Source: Sphingobacterium endophyticum (GTDB taxonomy: Bacteria > Bacteroidota > Bacteroidia > Sphingobacteriales > Sphingobacteriaceae). From it: DNA of 64,000 nucleotides. The stretch lies in contig NZ_SMMI01000016.1 in the NCBI RefSeq assembly GCF_009733535.1, positions 36,355 through 100,354 of the forward strand, written 5' to 3'. Shown one piece after another: positions 60,737-64,000 of the stretch. Position numbers and translations under genes: made by a program. The notes beneath the pieces are model-generated. The model was not told where the DNA came from. It made no database searches and saw only the letters and a list, made by a program, of their open reading frames with translations. Positions within the stretch are counted from its first letter, which is position 1. Each line of letters starts with the position of its first letter.

Positions 60737-62233
60737 ATGAATAGTCCGGTCGATATTCCCTTTAAAAGTTTCATTCACATCGATAGAAACTCTTCCACTC
60801 CCATTTACCTCCAGATAGCAAATCAATTCATCCAGGCTATTGCTACTGGAAAATTAACCCCAAAAACCAAAATATTGGGCAGCAGGGCTTTAAGTGAATT
60901 GCTTTCAGTTCATCGAAATACAATTTCTGCCGCTTTTGATGAGCTATTTGCTCAAGGCTGGGTTGAAATACTACCGAATAAAGGAACATTTGTTTCTTCT
61001 CAAATTCCAACACAACATGAAAATGCATCCAACACTAAGAAACAGTATCCCACTGAAACAGGTTATCATTTCAATAAATCAATTCTGCTAGATAGCCCAT
61101 TTGAACATACAAACTGTGAATATATCTTAAATGACGGCAGCCCCGATATTCGATTGACTCATCTTGAAGACCAATCTCGGTTTTATAGTTCCAATATGAA
61201 AAGAAAGATTAATCGTTCGAAAATGGGTTATTATAACCAAGAGGGCAGCGAATATTTTAAGGAGCAGATGCTACACTATCTTCAAAGCTCCAGAGGATTG
61301 CAAATCGAAAAGTCTAATCTCCTGATCAGTCGAAGCATAGAAATGAGCCTTTTCATAATTTCTGAAATTCTACTTTCTGAAGGTGATACAATTGTCGTTG
61401 CTGAATTAAGCTATTTTGCGGCAAATATGATTTTTCAAAAGTCTGGCAGCAAAATAAAAACAGTCCCCTTGGAGGATGATGGAATTGATGTGGATGCTTT
61501 GGAAAATCTTTGTCAACAACAAACCATCCGGATGGTATATATTACTCCTCAGCATCACTATCCCACTACGGCAAACTTATCCGCAAAAAAAAGAATGCAA
61601 ATACAACAACTATCACTGCGTTTCGGATTTATTATCGTAGAAGATGACCATGACTACGACTTTCAGTATGACAGACAACCACTACTACCATTAGCCACAA
61701 CCGACCAGAAAGGAATGGTTATTTATGTTAGTTCATTCGGGAAATCTTTAGCCCCTGGTTTTAGAACAGGGTTTATTGTTGCTCCAAATAATTTAATGGT
61801 TGAAATGAAAAAACTATTAGGAATTATAGATAGGCAAGGAGATATTTTAATGGAACAAGCCTTAGGGGAAATGCTTGAAGAAGGAGTTATCCATAGGCAC
61901 CTCAAAAAATCAATAAAAATATATAAACAAAGACGAGATGTTATGGCCAATCTGTTGACTCAAGAGCTGGGGTCTCTCATTGACTTTCATGTACCAAATG
62001 GTGGATTAGCTTTTTGGATAAAATGGAAAAAAGAAATCAATCTTCTGCGATTAAGCAATCAAGCTGCAAAAAATAATCTTTTTATACCTAAGACACTATT
62101 ATACCAACAAAAAAATATGCAAGCAATGCGAATCGGATTCGGAAACTTGGATTTCTCTGAAATGGAAACTATCATTAAAATCCTTAAAAAATCAATCCAA
62201 GAAATTGAAACTATCCCGCAAAGACTCGATTAG
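60737..62233 (+). CDS. MocR/PdxR-family transcriptional regulator (GntR HTH plus aminotransferase domain)
   Basis: 498 residues. Residues ~10-80 are a GntR-type winged helix (STPIYLQIANQFIQAIATGK, LSVHRNTISAAFDEL). Residues ~125-498 are a type I aminotransferase fold that keeps PLP contacts: EDDHDYDFQYD, YITPQHHYPT and Lys in SSFGKSLAPGFRTGF. MocR proteins sense PLP or an amino compound and usually regulate adjacent genes. Here it is divergent from the biotin operon, which includes two PLP enzymes, so it is a likely biotin-operon regulator; its ligand is unknown. Confidence 0.88.
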   Translation: MNSPVDIPFKSFIHIDRNSSTPIYLQIANQFIQAIATGKLTPKTKILGSRALSELLSVHRNTISAAFDELFAQGWVEILPNKGTFVSSQIPTQHENASNTKKQYPTETGYHFNKSILLDSPFEHTNCEYILNDGSPDIRLTHLEDQSRFYSSNMKRKINRSKMGYYNQEGSEYFKEQMLHYLQSSRGLQIEKSNLLISRSIEMSLFIISEILLSEGDTIVVAELSYFAANMIFQKSGSKIKTVPLEDDGIDVDALENLCQQQTIRMVYITPQHHYPTTANLSAKKRMQIQQLSLRFGFIIVEDDHDYDFQYDRQPLLPLATTDQKGMVIYVSSFGKSLAPGFRTGFIVAPNNLMVEMKKLLGIIDRQGDILMEQALGEMLEEGVIHRHLKKSIKIYKQRRDVMANLLTQELGSLIDFHVPNGGLAFWIKWKKEINLLRLSNQAAKNNLFIPKTLLYQQKNMQAMRIGFGNLDFSEMETIIKILKKSIQEIETIPQRLD

Positions 62234-62630
62234 ATTCCGTTGTTTGTAAAGGATCTTTATAATGAACATACATTCTTTTATATTTGACCATTTCTCGAGA
62301 ATCCGCCAAATAATTCATTTTAGAATCTCTAAAAACTAAACGCGCTGCTTTTCGTTCCATCCTAGAAGCATATTCCAAAAACTCAGTAAACAACATTCTT
62401 TTCTCCTGGGTACTGAATTTACTCTGCTGACAGATCATCATGATTAATTCTTCATCAAAATGTAGGGAAATCTTATTTCCGCTACAATTTAGCAGAAAAA
62501 ATATGGGGCGTGGTCCGTTGTTTGGAAAAAAACCGAAACCTGTAACACCATCATCTGTATTGAATACATAGGCATAAAAGTGGATGGTGCCTACCAGCGC
62601 AGAATCTACTAGTATGTTTTTGCTAATCAT
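62211..62630 (-). CDS. Unknown 139-residue protein
   Basis: Starts MISKNILVDSALVGTIHFYA with beta segments (GTIHFYAYVFN, GFGFFPNNGPRPIFFLLNCS), then helical regions (KRMLFTEFLEYASRMERKAA). No signal, known motif or neighbour that suggests a role. It overlaps the 3' end of the MocR gene by 23 bases, convergent. Identity unknown. Confidence 0.6.
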   Translation of the reverse strand: MISKNILVDSALVGTIHFYAYVFNTDDGVTGFGFFPNNGPRPIFFLLNCSGNKISLHFDEELIMMICQQSKFSTQEKRMLFTEFLEYASRMERKAARLVFRDSKMNYLADSREMVKYKRMYVHYKDPLQTTESNRVFAG

Positions 62631-62814
62631 AGTTTCACAATTTAAGATCTTAATACGCTCATTTTATGGAAAAGCAAATGACATGTTCCATAAAAACTAA
62701 TTGGTTTAATTTAATAATTTGGTCAAACAGAGTTAGTGAAATCCAGATTATATCTTTATTAATTTTTTAAACAGAAATTTCACTAACCCTGATAAATCTT
62801 ATTTTAATACAAAT

Positions 62815-63156
62815 CTAAGCCACTAATTTCTTACATGCTTCAGCACAATCCCTACATGCTTCAGCACACTTGCGGCAATGTTCCATTCCATGTTGTGCAT
62901 GCTTTTCACATTCCTCGGCACATGCTTCACAAACTGACTGACATAGTTTAACAATTTCATTGCTAAACTTACTCGAAAACAACAGCAGTTTGGCTGTCGT
63001 ATGGCAAATTTCAGAACATTCCAAATCAGTTTGTATGCATTCTCGCATCATAGAAACGTCCTTTTCGTTCAAACATGCATGTGCACATTCCAAACAAGCG
63101 ATTGCACATCTCTTACACTCCTCAATACATGCTTTTACTAATTGACTTTGATCCAT
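62815..63156 (-). CDS. Four-helix-bundle copper storage protein (Csp family, DUF326)
   Basis: 113 residues with 18 cysteines in spacings CxxxC/CxxC along amphipathic helices (ACIEECKRCAIACLECAHAC, CEACAEECEKHAQHGMEHCR, KCAEACRDCAEACKK). The Csp proteins fold into a four-helix bundle whose Cys-lined core binds many Cu(I) ions. There is no signal peptide, as in the cytosolic Csp3 type. The start has a Shine-Dalgarno sequence (GAAAGGAG, 63163-63170, six bases before ATG), which is unusual here. Transcribed alone. Confidence 0.85.
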   Translation of the reverse strand: MDQSQLVKACIEECKRCAIACLECAHACLNEKDVSMMRECIQTDLECSEICHTTAKLLLFSSKFSNEIVKLCQSVCEACAEECEKHAQHGMEHCRKCAEACRDCAEACKKLVA

Positions 63157-63666
63157 TTGATTCTCCTTTCTAACTTATGTTTATCTACTAAATGATCAAG
63201 GGCTTTTGGTAAGTCCTTATTAAATTAACAATTCAGATGCAATTTCGTGCATACTTTATTGAAATTTTTAACTCACAACTCCTTTTTATTAAATAAATTA
63301 CATAAATAAAAATAAATTTACCCGTTTAAACATTAAAAATTAAAGTTTAAACATCTTTTGAAAATCAAATAAGGATTAATTAATATTCAACAATATTGAG
63401 TCAGGCCACCTAAATTTCATTCCTCAAGATGAACCTTTTATTGTCTATTGGAATCCTAGATGCTTGACAGTCCATACAACCGAAAAATTACCCTTATACC
63501 ATTTCTTCACTGAGTTTCCCGAATCAAGTATTAAAGGATTCTAGCAATTATTTGACAAAATCATTAATAATATGGCCATTTATTCCATTGATCAGAACTA
63601 TAAATAAAAATATCTTATTAGAAATGAGGTTTTTCGATAATTAAAGCCATGAATAGCACAAAAACA
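63157..63666. other. Gap before tRNA-His
   Basis: About 510 bases. It contains one long minus-start open frame on the plus strand (63380-63544, see separate entry) and otherwise AT-rich DNA. No stable RNA structure is seen until the tRNA promoter. Confidence 0.4.
63380..63544 (+). pseudogene. Start-less open frame, possible gene remnant
   Basis: A frame of 54 codons that reads like a real protein (HLNFIPQDEPFIVYWNPRCL, TEKLPLYHFFTEFPESSIKG) in otherwise poor coding DNA. It follows a TAA stop directly and has no ATG, GTG or TTG near the start, so it is likely a decayed fragment. Family not recognised. Confidence 0.3.
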
Positions 63667-63698
63667 TTTGGAGGATATAGAATATAGTTATACTTTTG
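63667..63698 (+). promoter_or_regulatory. Promoter of tRNA-His
   Basis: TTTG at 63667-63670, a 20-base spacer and TACTTTTG at 63691-63698 match both elements of the Bacteroidota consensus. The transcript would begin about 9 bases before the tRNA. Confidence 0.85.
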
Positions 63699-63712
63699 TA
63701 TCACAAAATCAC

Positions 63713-63787
63713 GGTAGGTATAGCTCAGTTGGTTAGAGCACTAGATTGTGGTTCTAGGGGTCGTGGGTTCGAGCCCCATTACTTACC
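63713..63787 (+). tRNA. tRNA-His (GUG anticodon)
   Basis: Cloverleaf with acceptor GTAGGTA/TACTTAC, D arm GCTC/GAGC, anticodon stem CTAGA/TCTAG enclosing TTGTGGT (anticodon GTG), and T arm GTGGG/CCCAT with TTCGAGC. The extra 5' G at 63713 opposite the discriminator C at 63787 is the hallmark of tRNA-His. CCA is not encoded. Confidence 0.97.
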
Positions 63788-63792
63788 CGGTT

Positions 63793-63820
63793 AAAGGAGG
63801 TCCAAAAGGCCTCCTTTTTT
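63793..63820 (+). terminator. Terminator after tRNA-His
   Basis: Stem AAAGGAGG/CCTCCTTT (63793-63800 with 63810-63817), 9-base loop and TTTTTT run to 63820. Confidence 0.9.
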
Positions 63821-63950
63821 GTATTTAACCCTAAAATAGGGTCCCAAAACATCTATCCAACCCTTTAAAGTTGAAAGCTATGGACCAAGCTGAATTCTTG
63901 GGGGGAATGTTAAAAATTTCTTAGTTTAGCATCTTTAATACAGATATCCC

Positions 63951-64000
63951 TTGCAAGAAGCCGAACGTAAATTACTCTCCCTATTGATGCCCGAAGGGCT
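63951..64000 (+). CDS. Start of an ISAon1-type transposase (partial)
   Basis: From TTG at 63951 the frame reads LQEAERKLLSLLMPEG and runs to the window end; it is preceded by a stop in frame at about 63936. The LLMPEG opening resembles the N-terminal protein of ISAon1-like insertion sequences in Bacteroidota. Only 16 codons are visible and no terminal inverted repeat was identified, so the call is weak. Confidence 0.35.
   Translation, partial: MQEAERKLLSLLMPEG

Noticed and set aside
60737..62233. Treating the MocR protein as an aminotransferase enzyme
   Set aside because: The N-terminal GntR winged helix and divergent position fit a regulator.
1..64000. CRISPR arrays, rRNA genes, riboswitches
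   Set aside because: I found no regularly spaced direct repeats, no rRNA-like sequence and no riboswitch core that I could recognise.

Overview
The window is AT-rich chromosome from a member of the Bacteroidota, most likely a Sphingobacteriaceae bacterium (Sphingobacterium/Pedobacter type). The evidence is three SusC/SusD outer-membrane pairs, a fimbrillin-type lipoprotein locus, DUF6266/DUF5675 proteins, MenG (menaquinone), start codons mostly without Shine-Dalgarno sequences, and many TAnnTTTG -7 boxes (best example: TTTG-N20-TACTTTTG in front of tRNA-His).

Layout. 1-2.1 kb: a beta-ketosynthase with an extra C-terminal segment (cut by the window edge) coupled to a membrane fatty acid hydroxylase. 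2.3-10.4 kb: msrA, a GH76 lipoprotein, an outer-membrane barrel, a one-span protein, class I aldolase and a beta-helix/PDZ secreted protein. 11.1-15.8 kb: SusCD pair 1. 15.9-19 kb: menG, a Na+/H+ antiporter and a small soluble protein. 19.2-21.3 kb: a 58-residue peptide plus a fimbrillin/FISUMP-like lipoprotein. 21.3-24.9 kb: GH172 and GH43 enzymes, probably for arabinofuranosides. 25.2-31.7 kb: heme oxygenase, YwbE, FemAB-like transferase, a DUF6266-DUF5675-small-protein operon, an M48 protease and a lipoprotein. 31.9-36.5 kb: SusCD pair 2. 36.9-43.8 kb: prpB-prpC-prpD (2-methylcitrate cycle) facing a FadB-like protein and an acyl-CoA dehydrogenase. 44-50 kb: small accessory genes (acetyltransferases, methyltransferases, a nuclease-fold protein), a broken acetyltransferase and a structured intergenic region that may encode an RNA. 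50-54.7 kb: SusCD pair 3. 55.1-56 kb: an SH3-like secreted protein. 56.1-60.7 kb: a tightly overlapping biotin operon (bioF-bioD-bioB-bioA) whose first gene is a ferritin-like di-iron protein, divergent from a MocR regulator. 62.2-64 kb: an unknown protein, a cysteine-rich copper-storage protein, tRNA-His and the first codons of what looks like a transposase.

How parts fit. The prp genes with the acyl-CoA genes describe oxidation of fatty or branched-chain acids and disposal of propionyl-CoA. The biotin operon covers all steps from pimeloyl thioester to biotin but has no bioC, bioH or bioG, which makes the di-iron protein at its head the most interesting unknown: it could make or release the pimeloyl precursor. 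None of the three SusCD pairs sits directly beside a glycosidase in the same operon, so their substrates cannot be named from sequence alone.
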